Shown here piece after piece: positions 53,584 to 63,922 of a stretch of 64,000 nt of DNA. The number at the start of each line of letters is the position of its first letter. The first letter of the stretch is position 1. A program made the translations under genes and the position numbers. The notes under the pieces are model-generated. The model did not search any database. It was not told where the DNA came from and was given only the letters and a program-made list of their open reading frames with translations. The stretch is taken from contig NW_025408668.1 of assembly GCF_020360975.1 (NCBI RefSeq), positions 496,001-560,000 on the forward strand. Reading direction: 5' to 3'. The stretch is from Hirsutella rhossiliensis (Eukaryota; Ascomycota; Sordariomycetes; Hypocreales; Ophiocordycipitaceae).

Positions 53584-54601
53584 GTCGGCGGTGATGGCCT
53601 CTATAAAAGTGGTCCAGCTGCGGGACTGTGGTCCCTTGAGAAGAGTCTTCCGTTTAGGGTCCGAACTTCCAACCACCAGACTGTCCAGACCTAGCAAAGA
53701 AATTGTATTAGCTTATATCGCCTATGGAGAGTTGATTGCAAACCAAAACCCGACATAATCCCCCCTTCATCAACATTCACCGTGTTCTCCGGCTTGATCC
53801 ACCCGTACTCCTTCTCCCTGACGTCAAAGTACCAGTGCACTGCTTTGGGAGTAAATGAGTCGAATCTGTTGGCTTCCTGACGCCTACCGACCTTGCTTCT
53901 AAGTTCCGGATGGCGTTGAATGAACTTTTCTACCCAATGACGTCCCAATCTTGAGTCGCAGCCTTGCTGTTTCAGAACGGCAACAACGCAGGCGCGGATT
54001 TGACTCTGGGACGGAGTGTAACCCAGAGATTCTTGGCGAAGAGTCCATGCAACCAAGTTGGCCTCCTGGTCTCTGGATAGGAGTTTTCCAGGTTGTTCCT
54101 GGTCGGTTAATGCCGACTGACCTCGCATTCTGCTGGAAATAGTACTCTGGGGTATCCCCCATTTCTGAGAAGCCTGGCGCTGCGACAGACCGTTATCAGT
54201 GACATCGAGGATTGCCTCAGCCATCATGTTCTCTGTATAGATGGAACGAGGCCTTTTTGGAGCCATTTGTGACAGGTGGTGGAGGATGAGCAAGAGTGGA
54301 AAGCAAAGGAGGCAGGAGGAGATTAGGGGACGAAATTGCCATTTTGCGATGCCGGGGTGTCACGGGCCACGACACCTATGGTCTTCAGCTGACTTCATAA
54401 AATGTAATTTCAGTCATTTCTATACCCGTTACAGGTGACTGTTTGTCAAAAGCTTTAAAATTGAGTAGATTCTGTATAAGTGAAGTTGGTACAATTTGTA
54501 TGGAGTGGCAACATTTTTGCGGAGCATAAGGGGGGGGTGAGCAGAAGGGGGGGTAAGCATGGTATGACGTCAAAAGGTATCCCCCAGGGGGATGGTATGT
54601 G

Positions 54602-54874
54602 TTAAGGAAAATTTATACTAGCACAACCATTTATGTCCGTCACAGGCAAAGAGGGACATTCGCCACACATTACACTCCCTTGTTGAAGCGCCGTAAAGTG
54701 GACCGGGTCCAGCTGGGCGTTACCTCCCACACCACCTGTAACCCTCTGACATCCAGCTTGTTGACATCGCACGACTTGTGCGGTAAACCAATCGCCTGGA
54801 AAGCAAAAGAAGACGAAGTATGGTGACGCTTGTGCAGTTGCGAGTAGGACAAACACATAACCGAGTTTGAGCAT
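54602..54874 (-). CDS. Small secreted cysteine-rich protein, intact
   Basis: 90 codons from the ATG at 54874. The first 16 residues, MLKLGYVFVLLATAQA, are a clean signal peptide with likely cleavage before SPYF. The mature part of ~74 residues has six cysteines (FFCFPG, RCQQAGCQ, MCGECP, NGCAS), enough for three disulfides, and ends SINFP. No known domain is recognised. A TATA box at 55051-55058 and a CA-rich leader fit an expressed gene. It sits 40 bp from the end of the B2 pogo element. Small secreted cysteine-rich proteins are typical fungal effector or antimicrobial candidates; this role is inference only. Confidence 0.7.
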   Translation of the reverse strand: MLKLGYVFVLLATAQASPYFVFFCFPGDWFTAQVVRCQQAGCQRVTGGVGGNAQLDPVHFTALQQGSVMCGECPSLPVTDINGCASINFP

Positions 54875-55050
54875 ATTGTGGTTGAATAAGGTTATACACA
54901 GCAGCAGAATTTTAGGAAATATAATAAACGGGAGCTTAAAGCCAAGGCTTCAAAGTATAAGGCAGGATTTTTGCTGTAATTGTTGTATTGCTTGAATTTG
55001 TTGGAAGTGATGATTCTAAAAGCTGGACGATAGAGGGGAGCGGACTCCTC

Positions 55051-55058
55051 CTTATATA
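55051..55058 (-). promoter_or_regulatory. TATA box of the small secreted protein gene
   Basis: On the minus strand TATATAAG lies about 180 bp upstream of the ATG at 54874, followed by CT-rich and then CA-rich leader sequence as in many fungal promoters. Confidence 0.55.
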
Positions 55059-55099
55059 AACAATTTCGGAATAACCAAGTGACATATACAGTTGTACCT

Positions 55100-55818
55100 C
55101 GTACCATATTGAACCGTGTTGAATGGAAAATACCGAGGTGAAATTCCTGACCTTGTAAGTCATCCCGTTCCGAAGATATTTGATTTCAAAGGTGGTTGGC
55201 TGTGTTTGAGGTTGTCGGTCTTCCATTTTGTGTTACTCGTGCCTGCCCCACTTTTCTGGATTCCGGTACGGCAGCCTATAGGGGTCACTGTTGCAAAACC
55301 CCTAAAACCGCTTCCGACTAGACGAAACAGGTTAGTGCGGTATGCAGGTTGCCCTCAGTACATTGCGCCATGTACCTCAGTGTATGGGGCCGCAGAGGAC
55401 CAGTAAAACGCACTTCTACAGACAGCAGTCGCCTGCCAGCCGCACCACCAATGTTATACGGCGAGTCGGCACTGTACATACCACTGGCAAACGCATTGAT
55501 ACGCACAACGTAATAGTCGGACACTAGACTTGACAAAATTACTGGGGGTTTTCCTGGCCGCATTCCAGCGGGCGAGGCCATTGTTTCACTAAAATATTCT
55601 TGTTTATGAAATCTGGACGGTACCAAGACGAGTGGAGTGGAGTCGTCTAGCCTCCTACCCTGGATGAAGGGCCGGAAACTGTTGTCGGAATTCACATACA
55701 TACTACCAGTCGCCTCCACCTTTGGTGGCTGGTGCGACAGAAACATGTAACTTGTCAAGATCAGATGCTCATTCACGGTGCTGCCTACTGCCTAATAGGC
55801 AGTCACGACTAGTCAAGC
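55100..55818. other. Stretch without a recognisable gene
   Basis: A 152-codon minus-strand frame (55776-55318) is present. It has no signal peptide, domain or known relative that I can see. It could be a host gene or chance. Confidence 0.25.
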
Positions 55819-58008
55819 CAGTGTTGCTAATAATATGACAATAAAGTAGTATACTGCAGTATATACAATACAATACGCGATTTCTCATATTGTACCAATA
55901 CAATATGCTCGCCGTCATATTGTGACGATACAATATAGCGCCTTCCATACTGGCAATATATGGCTTGTATTGTTTGTATTGGTTGGTAGTCATTCGCCTT
56001 TCCGTTCCCCAATTCGCGCCAATATGATGACGCGTCAAAAAACACGCGTAAATATAAGCATGTTCTATGTATTGTTTTTCGTCTGGCGGACCTCCAGGAC
56101 GTAAAAGTTTCCTATTGGCGCACGGAAACGCGTAAATGTATGTATAAATCCAGACCTACAGGGTAGCGGCTCGCCGTCCAAACACTGTTTTCCTCCTCAA
56201 CCCCGCTTTCCCACCCCAGGACTTACAAGCAATCTCGATGCCTCAACAACGCCTGCCTTTTGTTCAAACATCGCCGCGACGGGATTCGTCAATATCAGAC
56301 GAATACTCGGAGATTTCCAGCCCACGGTTGCATGATCCAGATGAGACCCAAACCACTGAATGCCAATCGTCGCAACCTCGCACGGCCTCCATAAACCCTT
56401 CGGCCAAGCCAAGAACATCATGGGTCTTTTCTCATATGCCAGACGAGGACATAGAGACGAAATACTACAATCAGCGGACCGGAAAAGAAGAATGGCGCTG
56501 CAAACACTGTGACAAAACGTATTGCTGTTCCGGTGGAACTGCGGCCCCAGCCAAGCACCTTACGGATCCTCCTCCTGACGGTCACGGCCTCCCAAAAGGC
56601 GCGCCACGAACTGCCAAAGTCACGAATATACGAACTATTCTCGAGATAGCTCGTGTTACGGCCAAAGAACATCCCCGAAAACGCCGTCGGCTCAACGATC
56701 AATCCGGAGACTCGATCGACCCAGACCAGCTCGAAGCTTTATACGTAAGGTTTATTACGTCCTGTTCTCTCCCATTTAGGCTTGTGGAATGCCCAGAATT
56801 CCGAGCATTCTTAGCCTACCTCAACGCCGATATCGATACTTGGCTTCCAGATACACACGAGACCATCAAGAAATGGATTATGCGGCAGTACGAAGGTCAG
56901 AAGGAGAAGGTCAAGCAGCGCATCCAGTCAGCAAAGTCAAAAATTCATATCAGCTGCGACCTATGGACTTCCCCCAACTCTTTGGCCATCTTAGGCGTAG
57001 TTGCTCATTACGTTGCAGAAGACAGTCAGTTGGAACACCATGTCTTGGCTTTGAAAGACATCGACAGTGAGCACGACGGATATCACCTGGCAAGGGCAAT
57101 TTTGGAAGTGGTTGATGACTGGGGTTTGCTTCCAACCTTGGATATTTTGTGATGGACAATGCAGGCAATAACGATACAATGATGAGATCTCTTTCCTTGG
57201 TAAGTACGGCGCACTGTTTTTCTGACTGGCCCTAACATTTACAGGCCTTCTACGTCGATATGACATTCGATACGATCCCAAATCTCACCGACTCCGCTGC
57301 CAAGGTCACATTATCAACCTTGCCGCCAAAGCTTTCCTCTTCGTTACCGATAATGAGAAGCTCAAAGACGACGAACGTGATGGGCATAATGTGACACTAA
57401 AAGAGATCGAGGCGTGGCGGAAAAGGGTCCCTTGGCAAGCTCCACAACTTCGTGGTTTTCGTCCAAAGTAGTGTTCAGCGTCGCCAAAAGTTTCTGGCCA
57501 TCAGCCATAATCGCAAGCTTGCGCGAGATAATGACACGAGGTGGAGTTCGTGGTACACCATGCTACGAGCGGCCTTGCATCTTAGAGGCGCAGTCGAGGA
57601 TATTTCAACAAATGGGTGGAAGGAGATTGTGCCGGAGACGAGCTCTCTCCCGAGGAGTGGGTCATCCTCGAGAAGATCAAGTCTTTCTTGGAGAAGCTTA
57701 AAATGACGACAAAGGCCCTTGAGTCATCGTTTGCAACTCTTGACAATGTTCTCTTGGCTATGGACTTCGTATTGGCGCAATTCGAAGCAGGAAAAGAGGC
57801 ACATATCGACGATCCGATTATGGCACCAATGTATAACTCGGGCTGGGCGAAGATGGATAAGTACTATTGTCTTACTGACGAATCGCCTGCCTACGTCGCT
57901 GCGATTGTGCTTCACCCTTCGCATAAATGGCACTACATACACGAAAACTGGAAGAAGGAGTGGGCTGACTCGTCAAAGAAGCTGATGGAGACACTGTGGG
58001 ATGATTAA
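55819..58008 (+). mobile_element. hAT transposon, 3'-truncated
   Basis: It probably starts at CAGTGTTGCTAATAATATG (55819). Subterminal sequence to 55980 is packed with ATATTGT/ACAATAT repeats in both orientations. A plus-strand transposase follows, and the element stops at about 58008 without the C-terminal hATC block or a right TIR. No target duplication can therefore be checked. Confidence 0.7.
56238..58008 (+). pseudogene. hAT transposase with an intron, C-terminus missing
   Basis: ATG at 56238. After a Ser/Pro-rich start, a BED finger (EWRCKHCDKTYCCSGGTAA ... AKHL) lies at about residues 85-110. FRLVECPEFRAFLAYLNAD and KIHISCDLWTSPNSLAILGV (first Asp) follow. A shift near 57145 leads to VMDNAGNNDTMMRSLSL (second Asp). 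Then comes a 45-nt intron (57200-57244, GTAAGT...TTTACAG), and sequence containing GHIINLAAKAFLFVTDNEK in other registers. The last frame (57616-58008) has APMYNSGWAKMDKYYCLTDE and AAIVLHPSHKWHYIHENWKK. It ends LMETLWDD before the dimerisation domain. Inactive. Confidence 0.78.
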
Positions 58009-58193
58009 AATACTTCGAACACCCGTTAAGTTGCCAAGGCAAGGGGCTTAACGGCTGAATATCCAGCCCGAAGGGTGAACATCGTATTCCTGCAATTCAA
58101 CTTTCCTAGGGGGGGACCCCCTAGAACCCCCCTTTCGCCTGCGGCGGCCATCCAGCTGTTTAAACCGCTCCTTGACTGGCCCAATCTAACTAT
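58009..58193. other. Spacer between hAT and Gypsy
   Basis: No gene. It contains the palindrome CTAGGGGGGGACCCCCTAG and inverted GTTAAG/CTTAAC blocks, probably the end of some other repeat. Confidence 0.3.
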
Positions 58194-58198
58194 ATACC
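58194..58198. repeat. Gypsy target duplication, left copy (ATACC)
   Basis: ATACC directly precedes the left LTR and directly follows the right LTR at 63923-63927. Confidence 0.93.
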
Positions 58199-58387
58199 TG
58201 TAACGGTCTCAACTGAGTGTGTTGACAACTAGCTGAGCGACTGCGACGAGTATCCTAAAGCTAAGGAGAAAAGAAGAAGAAAAGAAAAGAAAGGAAAGCT
58301 CTCGAAGATGGCACGAGCTTATAAGCGGAGCTCCGGTGGGTCTTGTCGAGAGCGGAGCCGAGACCCTCACGGGCTCAGCCCGTTACA
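58199..58387 (-). repeat. Gypsy 3' LTR
   Basis: 189 bp, identical to 63734-63922. In element sense it has TTATAAG (TATA) followed by a CT-rich tract and AGCTTTAGGATA. The pol stop codon lies inside this LTR (58367). Confidence 0.95.
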
Positions 58388-60502
58388 ATAACCCCTCCTT
58401 CCTCCCCGTTTCGATCGTTTCGATTGGGGTGGTTTCGATCCAACTTTCCCATGAACTTCTTCATACCTAGCCAGTGCTATTGTGTCTGCGACGTACTTGA
58501 CTGGCTCCCACGTCGGACCTATCCATCCGACCCATTTCACCAACACTTTCCACTCTCTCCCGACTTTCTTCCTGTCCAGAATCTCTTCCACTTCCCACAG
58601 CTCGCCATCGTCCGTCAAAATGGCCGGTGGGCGGTAGTCATCCGACGTCTGTGACGGTAGCGGATCGTCCGCTGCTAAGCGTAAGAGCGACACGTGGAAC
58701 ACGTTGTGTATTCCCGGAGGCGTGTCCAGCCTGCACGCGTGTGACCCAATGGTCTCCAGGACGGTGTACTTGGCCGACAGCCAATCGAGCTTCTTGGATG
58801 GCCGATTGGATCGGATGTTGCGAAGTCGCAGCCATACCTTGTCTCCAGGCTTGAACTGGTCTGACGGCTGTCTTCGCGAATTGGCGTTCTTCTCTTGCTG
58901 CTCTTGCGCTGACGCAATTGCCGCCTGGGCCCATTCCGTTGCCTCTCGAAATCGTTGCACAATGCTTTCAGCCCTGGCCACTGGGGACCTTCCGTCCGTC
59001 CGTAACTTCTCCTTGACTTGTATCGGGTCAACATGATACCCATGCGTGATAAAGAACGGGCTCAGGCCTGTCGACGTCGAGTTGTGATTGTTGATGGCCA
59101 TCATGGCCGCTGGCAACAGCTCTTCCCAGTTATCCTGAGCATAAGCAGCAAAGATCCTCAGATATCTCTCGACTTCCTGATTCGCCCTTTCTGTTGCACC
59201 GTCAGTCTCGGGATGCCACGCCGTAGACAATCTTTGCTTCACGCGTAGCAGCTCGCAGAGCCTCTGCCATAGTCTACTGGTGAATTGCGTGCCACGGTCA
59301 GTGACGATCGCGCGCGGCACGCCATGGTGTTGCACCACGTTCCGTAGCAATGCTCTGGCCGTCGTCTCGGCCGTGATGTCCTTCAATGACTCAAGAACGA
59401 CACTTTTGGACAGTCTGTCCGTCACGACCATAAGGTTGGTCGAACCGTTCGACTTGGTTGGTGGCAGGTCTGTCACAAAGTCAATTGACAGCTCCGACCA
59501 GATCCTGTCTGGAATAGGTAGCGGCTTCAATAAACCGCGACGCTTCTCTCGCCAAATGTTGCTTCGGCCACACACATCACAATTTCTCACAAATTGACGC
59601 ACGTCTGAATCGAGGCCTGGCCAATAAAACTTGCGGCTCAACAAGGACTTCAGCATGTCCCGTCCGGGGTGTCCTGCAAGCGTTGAGTCATGCGTCTCCT
59701 GCATAAGCCGCGTGCGCAGGGGTTCGTGGTTCGGCACCCAAATTCGCTCTCGCCAGCAGAGCCGCTGTCCATCGTCAATCGAGCATTCCGAGAGCATCAC
59801 GGGCAGTCCCCAATGCGACGGCAGACGCCTCTCGCCTTGCTGTACGGCCTTTCGGATGAGCCAATAACGATTGTGCTTCTTGACACCTTCGTCCCATAAC
59901 TTCTGCAGTTCCGGGTCCGAGAAAGGGTTTTCGATTGAGTCGTCTTGGTCAGTTGTTGCGTCATCGGGTTGATCCGTGTCGCCCTTGGTGACATAACCGC
60001 TCTTGACTTTTGTCACCAGGCCACCCTTGTTACGTTGCAGCAGCTGAACACGTCGTCCTTGCAACCGATCATCTTCGGCGCTGTGCGGCATGTCCTGTTC
60101 TCGTCGCGACAGCGTGTCCGGTACGACGGCTTCTTTGCCCGGTCGATGCTTGATGGTGAAGCTGTACCGCGATAGCGTCTCAGCCCATCGCGCCTGACGT
60201 TCACTCAGTTGCTGCTTCTTGGTGAAGTAACGGAGGTTGAGATGATCCGTCAAAACGGTAAAGGACTTCACACTCCTCAATTCGGCGTCCCAATGCTCAA
60301 GGCAGCGAATGATCGCCAGCAGCTCTTTATCGTGGATTGGGTAGTTGCACTCCGCCGGTGCGTTTTTCTTTGAGAAGAAGGCCACAGGCCGCATGATGCC
60401 GTCATCGCCCTTTTGCGAGAGCGCCCCTCCTGTGACATAACCGGATGAATCCGTCTCCACAATCGTCTCTATCCGGATCCCATTGCGCAAGGACCGGCGC
60501 AC
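58367..60502 (-). pseudogene. Gypsy RNase H, integrase and chromodomain (C-terminal pol)
   Basis: A 711-codon open frame whose start is only the frameshift point, not a real start. RNase H: IVETDSSGYVTGGALSQKG and YPIHDKELLAIIRCLEHWDA. Integrase: zinc region HDSTLAGHPGRDMLKSLLSR with CDVCGRSN, then catalytic core DFVTDLPPTKSNGSTNLMVV, DRGTQFTSRLWQRLCELLRV and HPETDGATERANQEVERYLR (D, D, E). The C-terminus has KPGDKVWLRLRNI and ends with a chromodomain (EVEEILDRKKVGREWKVLVK, WVGWIGPTWEPV). It terminates inside the LTR at 58367. Chromodomains can steer integration to histone-marked chromatin. Fused to RT in the intact polyprotein. Confidence 0.9.
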
Positions 60503-62042
60503 TGGTCAGAAGAGCCTTCAACTCCTCGAAGGCCTTGTCGCACTCCTTCGACCACGCAAACACCGCATCCTTCTTTGTTAACGCCGTTAGAGGCGCGGCG
60601 ATGTTGGAGAATCTGGGAATGAATTGCCGGTAATAGTTGGCAAACCCCAGAAAACTTCTGACGCCTTTGACAGAACGGGGTCGCTGCCACTGCTGAATTG
60701 CCTGCACCTTCTCCGGGTCCACGCGGATACCTTTCCCGGCTTCGACGATGAAGCCCAGGTACTTGACACTCTTTGCCTCAAAGTCACACTTGTCGATATC
60801 AATCTGCAGGCCTGCATCTCGCAGTCGAGCAAGGACCTGCCTGACTTTGTTGCGATGATCTGCGAGCGAACCGCTCGAGTAGATCAAGATGTCGTCAATG
60901 TAAGCGGAACAGAACTCGTCGAGGAAATCTCGCAACGTGTGGTTTATGTAACGCTGAAACGTTGCGGGAGCACCCGTCAACCCGAACGGCGTGACAAGCC
61001 ATTCGTAGAGTCCGTAACGTGTTCTGAATGCTGTCTTCCACTCGTCTCCCTCCTCGACGCGAATCTTGTGAAATGCTGCGATAACGTCAAGTTTGGTGAG
61101 CCACTTGGGCTTGGACAGCGACCGCAAAGTTTCCTCGATCAACGGCAAGGGATATCGGTCTTTCTTGGTGATCGCATTCAATCCTCGATAGTCCACGCAA
61201 AGCGCAGACCACCACCGGGCTTCCTCACGAACAAAACTGGTGCTGACGCTGGAGAACTACTTGCTCGAATGAAACCCTTGTCGAGTAGCTCAGTGAGAGT
61301 CTTTCGCAGAACAATGAGCTCTTCTCGTGACATGCCGTACAATGGTCCCCACGGCGGTTCTTTCTCCTTGTCATCAGGACCTCTCTAACTGAATCTTGTG
61401 ATCACACCCCGGACGACGCGGTGGGAGTTGGTCCGCTTGGTCGCGGTCGAAGACGGATAGGTACTCGTGGTAGTGACGGGGCAGCTTCTCTCTCGGGTCT
61501 GACTTCTTCCTCGGAGTCAATGCCTTCTCAATGTCTTTCAGGCTTGCGGCGAAGATCCGCACTCCATCGTCTCGATGCTTGAACTTTCTTGCTCGGCGAA
61601 CCATTCCGGCGAACACGAACGCCGCCTGTCCTCGTATGTTGCACCGTTCCTCCTCCTTCGGGTCTCGGCCTTTCACCCAATGGTCGTGCGTCCCGATATG
61701 CAAGAGGTTCTGCGATAATCGCAAGGTGACATCCTCCTGGTTCAACCACTTCTTGCCCAGAATCACAGGGTCGGTCTGGTCTCGCACAACGTAGAAAAAA
61801 GCTCTTTTCTTCTGGTACCCGTCGATATCGAAGTCGAAGTAGGTCACGGCACAGATGGCCTCGGGTGAGAATGTGTTGACCTGCTCCAACGTTCGAGGTT
61901 TAATCGGAATACGCGGCAGGTGAAGCTTGCGGGCAAGGCGCTCACTGATGGTCCCATAACACAGGCAACCACAGTCAACGAAGGCCGTGATGAAATACTC
62001 TCGATTGATACCGAAATTTACGTAGAGGCCTTCACAGTCCAT
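60402..62042 (-). pseudogene. Gypsy protease and reverse transcriptase, frameshifted
   Basis: Protease: frame from 62042 with YFITAFVDCGCLCYGTISER, where the active-site Asp is followed by Cys-Gly rather than the usual Ser/Thr-Gly, and later DPVILGKKWLNQEDVTLRL. A shift at 61374 moves to [20 protein letters not shown] and [11 protein letters not shown]; another near 61200 (a T run) precedes [22 protein letters not shown] then runs cleanly: KLDVIAAFHKIRVEEG (first Asp) and FCSAYIDDILIYSSG (YIDD). It leaves frame near 60470. Cys in the protease active site is unusual and may be mutational. Confidence 0.85.
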
Positions 62043-62147
62043 CTCGTCCTTCTGAGTTGCCCATTCCGCCTCAGCCTTTGCGCGCTCCTGACGGCGATTT
62101 TCGTCAGGAGCTACTCGTTTTCCGAATGGTCATCGGAGGTATCCCCG

Positions 62148-63289
62148 CTAGAACTCTCCGCGGGCTCTTGGTGCTTTGCTCTCGAGCTTCTTGTCTTCTC
62201 TTCGACACGGACCTTGACTCTCTGCTGCCGCCGCCTTCCCGGGACACTTGGCCGCAAGATGGCCAAGCTTCCCGCACTCGTAACATTTGCGCTCCTCCAA
62301 CGGAACAAATTGCTTTTCCTCCGGGGCCCTCCTGCCGTTTATCAACCGATTTGCTTTCACGGGTTCCCAATCCATCTGATCATCGGACGGGGACGACGTG
62401 GTTGGCGATCCGGGTGACGGGGGCTTTTGTCGGGACTCGAGCGGTTCGGATAAACGACCATACTCCTTTCTTGACCTCTGCTCGCGGCCTTGTTGTCGTT
62501 GGTGGAAATTGAGGCTATCTAGGCGCGAGCCAATCGTCAAGAGTAGCTCGGCGTAGCTGTTGAAATCCTTCGGAGACTGACGGCACTGACGAGACTCGAC
62601 TTGAGCCTATTATTAATTGCTCCTTCCAAGTAATTGATTTGCACCACGTCGGCCCACTCGCCACCGCCACTATCGGCAAGCTCTTTCTCGAACTTTGGGA
62701 AGAAACTGGCGAAACTCTCATCAGGCTTCTGCTTCAACGATCGAAGTCGATCCAGTGCTCGTGCCTTTGCGTTCGGGTCCCCGTACCGACGGTTCAAGTA
62801 GTCGAGAAACAGATCTGGGGAGCGAGCACCATCGATACCGCCCTGTTCGTAATAAGCAGCGGCCATGTTCTGGGCTGTTCCCGCCAACCGGGAGTACACA
62901 TAGGCGAAGAGTGCTTCTTTATTGTCGAATGCCTGTCGGTCCACAGCCAATTTCGCTTTCATCTCTAAGAACCAGGGACGGAAGTTTTCCTGGTTCCATC
63001 GAATTTCGGCGGATCAGGCAAGGTTGGTTTTACCCTCTTTGATGGGATTCTTTCGGATGTCTCGATCGATTGAGGCGTGTTGTCGGACATCGGTTCGATA
63101 GGAGCGACTGGTTCATTTGCCGGAGTCGGAGTTGAGACGGCTGTTTGGAGGATTCGGATCTGCGATCGCATCTCTTCGCGTTCGGCCTCTTGGCTTGCAC
63201 ACACTTTCTAGTTTGTCCATCACTGCAGCCAGGGCTTGCATCATCGATTGAGGCTCAAAAGAACCTTGCTGGGAATCGATTGCCTCCAT
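62148..63289 (-). pseudogene. Gypsy gag, frameshifted
   Basis: ATG at 63289 (MEAIDSQQGSFEPQSMMQAL). The protein moves through four registers: a shift near 63205 to AEREEMRSQIRILQTAV, another near 63010 at RKTSVPGS to NFRPWFLEMKAKLA, then the frame 62962-62537 (FLDYLNRRYGDPNAKARALD, FAYVYSRLAGTAQNMAAAYY), then 62540-62148. The capsid-like core is recognisable, and the CCHC knuckle CYECGKLGHLAAKC lies near 62270. The shift near 63010 is explained if one G is missing from a GGG. Gag packages element RNA. Confidence 0.8.
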
Positions 63290-63720
63290 GACTGAAGATT
63301 TTCTCCTCGTCTCTCAGGACTGAGGGCGACTTGATCACACAGCAAGTCTGATACGGAAGGGATATCTCGACAACGGTCGAACGCTATCAACGCCTCGAAG
63401 GCTCCTTCCTACACGGCTGGACGTTCTGCACAGGGCTTCTAGTCCAGCTGCTGCCGTCCACACTGGGAGCCAAGCAGCAATCACGTACTTCTCGCTCAAC
63501 CGCACGCCGTACGGAGAGCAGATTGACGCTCCACGTCCTTTGCTCGGGAGATGAGAGCTACGCGACGCGAGCCAAGCTGGCTTTGGCGCCGTACACACAC
63601 GCACTTTCGTCGCGGGCGTTCCACACAGGATTGCCCAAGCTACTGCCACTCCGCGTACCCACAAAGGGAACTGAACAGCGCTGCCAATTGATTGTGATCA
63701 AAGGCTTTAACGATGAAAGG

Positions 63721-63732
63721 AGCTTTAGGATA
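63721..63732 (-). promoter_or_regulatory. Gypsy primer-binding site, self-priming type
   Basis: In element sense TATCCTAAAGCT follows the 5' LTR after one base. It is the exact complement of AGCTTTAGGATA in the LTR (63797-63786), about 55 nt downstream of the TATA box, where the transcript 5' end could lie. No tRNA-type TGG start is present. Confidence 0.75.
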
Positions 63733-63733
63733 A

Positions 63734-63922
63734 TGTAACGGTCTCAACTGAGTGTGTTGACAACTAGCTGAGCGACTGCGACGAGTATCCTAAAGCTAAG
63801 GAGAAAAGAAGAAGAAAAGAAAAGAAAGGAAAGCTCTCGAAGATGGCACGAGCTTATAAGCGGAGCTCCGGTGGGTCTTGTCGAGAGCGGAGCCGAGACC
63901 CTCACGGGCTCAGCCCGTTACA
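63734..63922 (-). repeat. Gypsy 5' LTR
   Basis: 189 bp, identical to the other LTR. Its inner edge at 63734 is one base from the self-priming site at 63721-63732. Confidence 0.95.

Larger units (their letters stand above)
49847..54266 (-). pseudogene. Pogo-B2 transposase, split by hAT, two introns
   Basis: ATG at 54266 gives MAPKRPRSIYTENMMAEAIL, then the psq HTH (LSQRQASQKWGIPQSTISSR) and Tc5 HTH (LGRHWVEKFIQRHPELRSK), and WYFDVREKEYGWIKPENTVN with VDEGGIMSGFG. Intron 1 (53743-53691, 53 nt, GTTTGC...TAG) is followed by LDSLVVGSSDPKRKTLLKG to AITAD, where the hAT begins. After the hAT come GRALTPGIIFKGKDLQAQWF and RLIILDGHGSHAT, then intron 2 (50452-50404, 49 nt). NKWMATCFLNNVYCCYLPSH and HGLQPLDNGVFNAIKTAYRK follow. 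The C-terminus is shifted near 50140 and truncated near 49850. Both introns match B1 in position and length. Confidence 0.82.
49830..54562 (-). mobile_element. Pogo/Tc5-type element B2 carrying a hAT insertion
   Basis: Same family as the element at 35.6-37.8 kb. The right end is placed at ...AAGCATGG followed by TA (54563-54564), whose complement CCATGCTTACCCCCCC parallels the B1 terminus CCATGCCCCACC. The left end is lost at the junction with the Copia fragment near 49830. A hAT element (50695-53583) splits the transposase. Without it the copy would be about 1.85 kb. Confidence 0.75.
58199..63922 (-). mobile_element. Ty3/Gypsy chromovirus-type LTR retrotransposon, full length
   Basis: 5724 bp, complete from LTR to LTR, with identical 189-bp LTRs (TGTAACGG...CGTTACA, itself a terminal inverted repeat) and 5-bp duplication ATACC. 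It runs on the minus strand: gag with CCHC knuckle, protease, RT, RNase H, integrase, chromodomain. The primer region next to the 5' LTR is not a TGG tRNA site but is complementary to a 12-nt block inside the LTR. That supports self-priming as described for the Tf1/sushi group. Several one-base frameshifts interrupt gag-pol despite the identical LTRs. Confidence 0.95.

Noticed and set aside
55318..55776. 152-codon minus-strand frame as a second secreted protein
   Set aside because: The N-terminus is not a signal peptide and composition is unremarkable.
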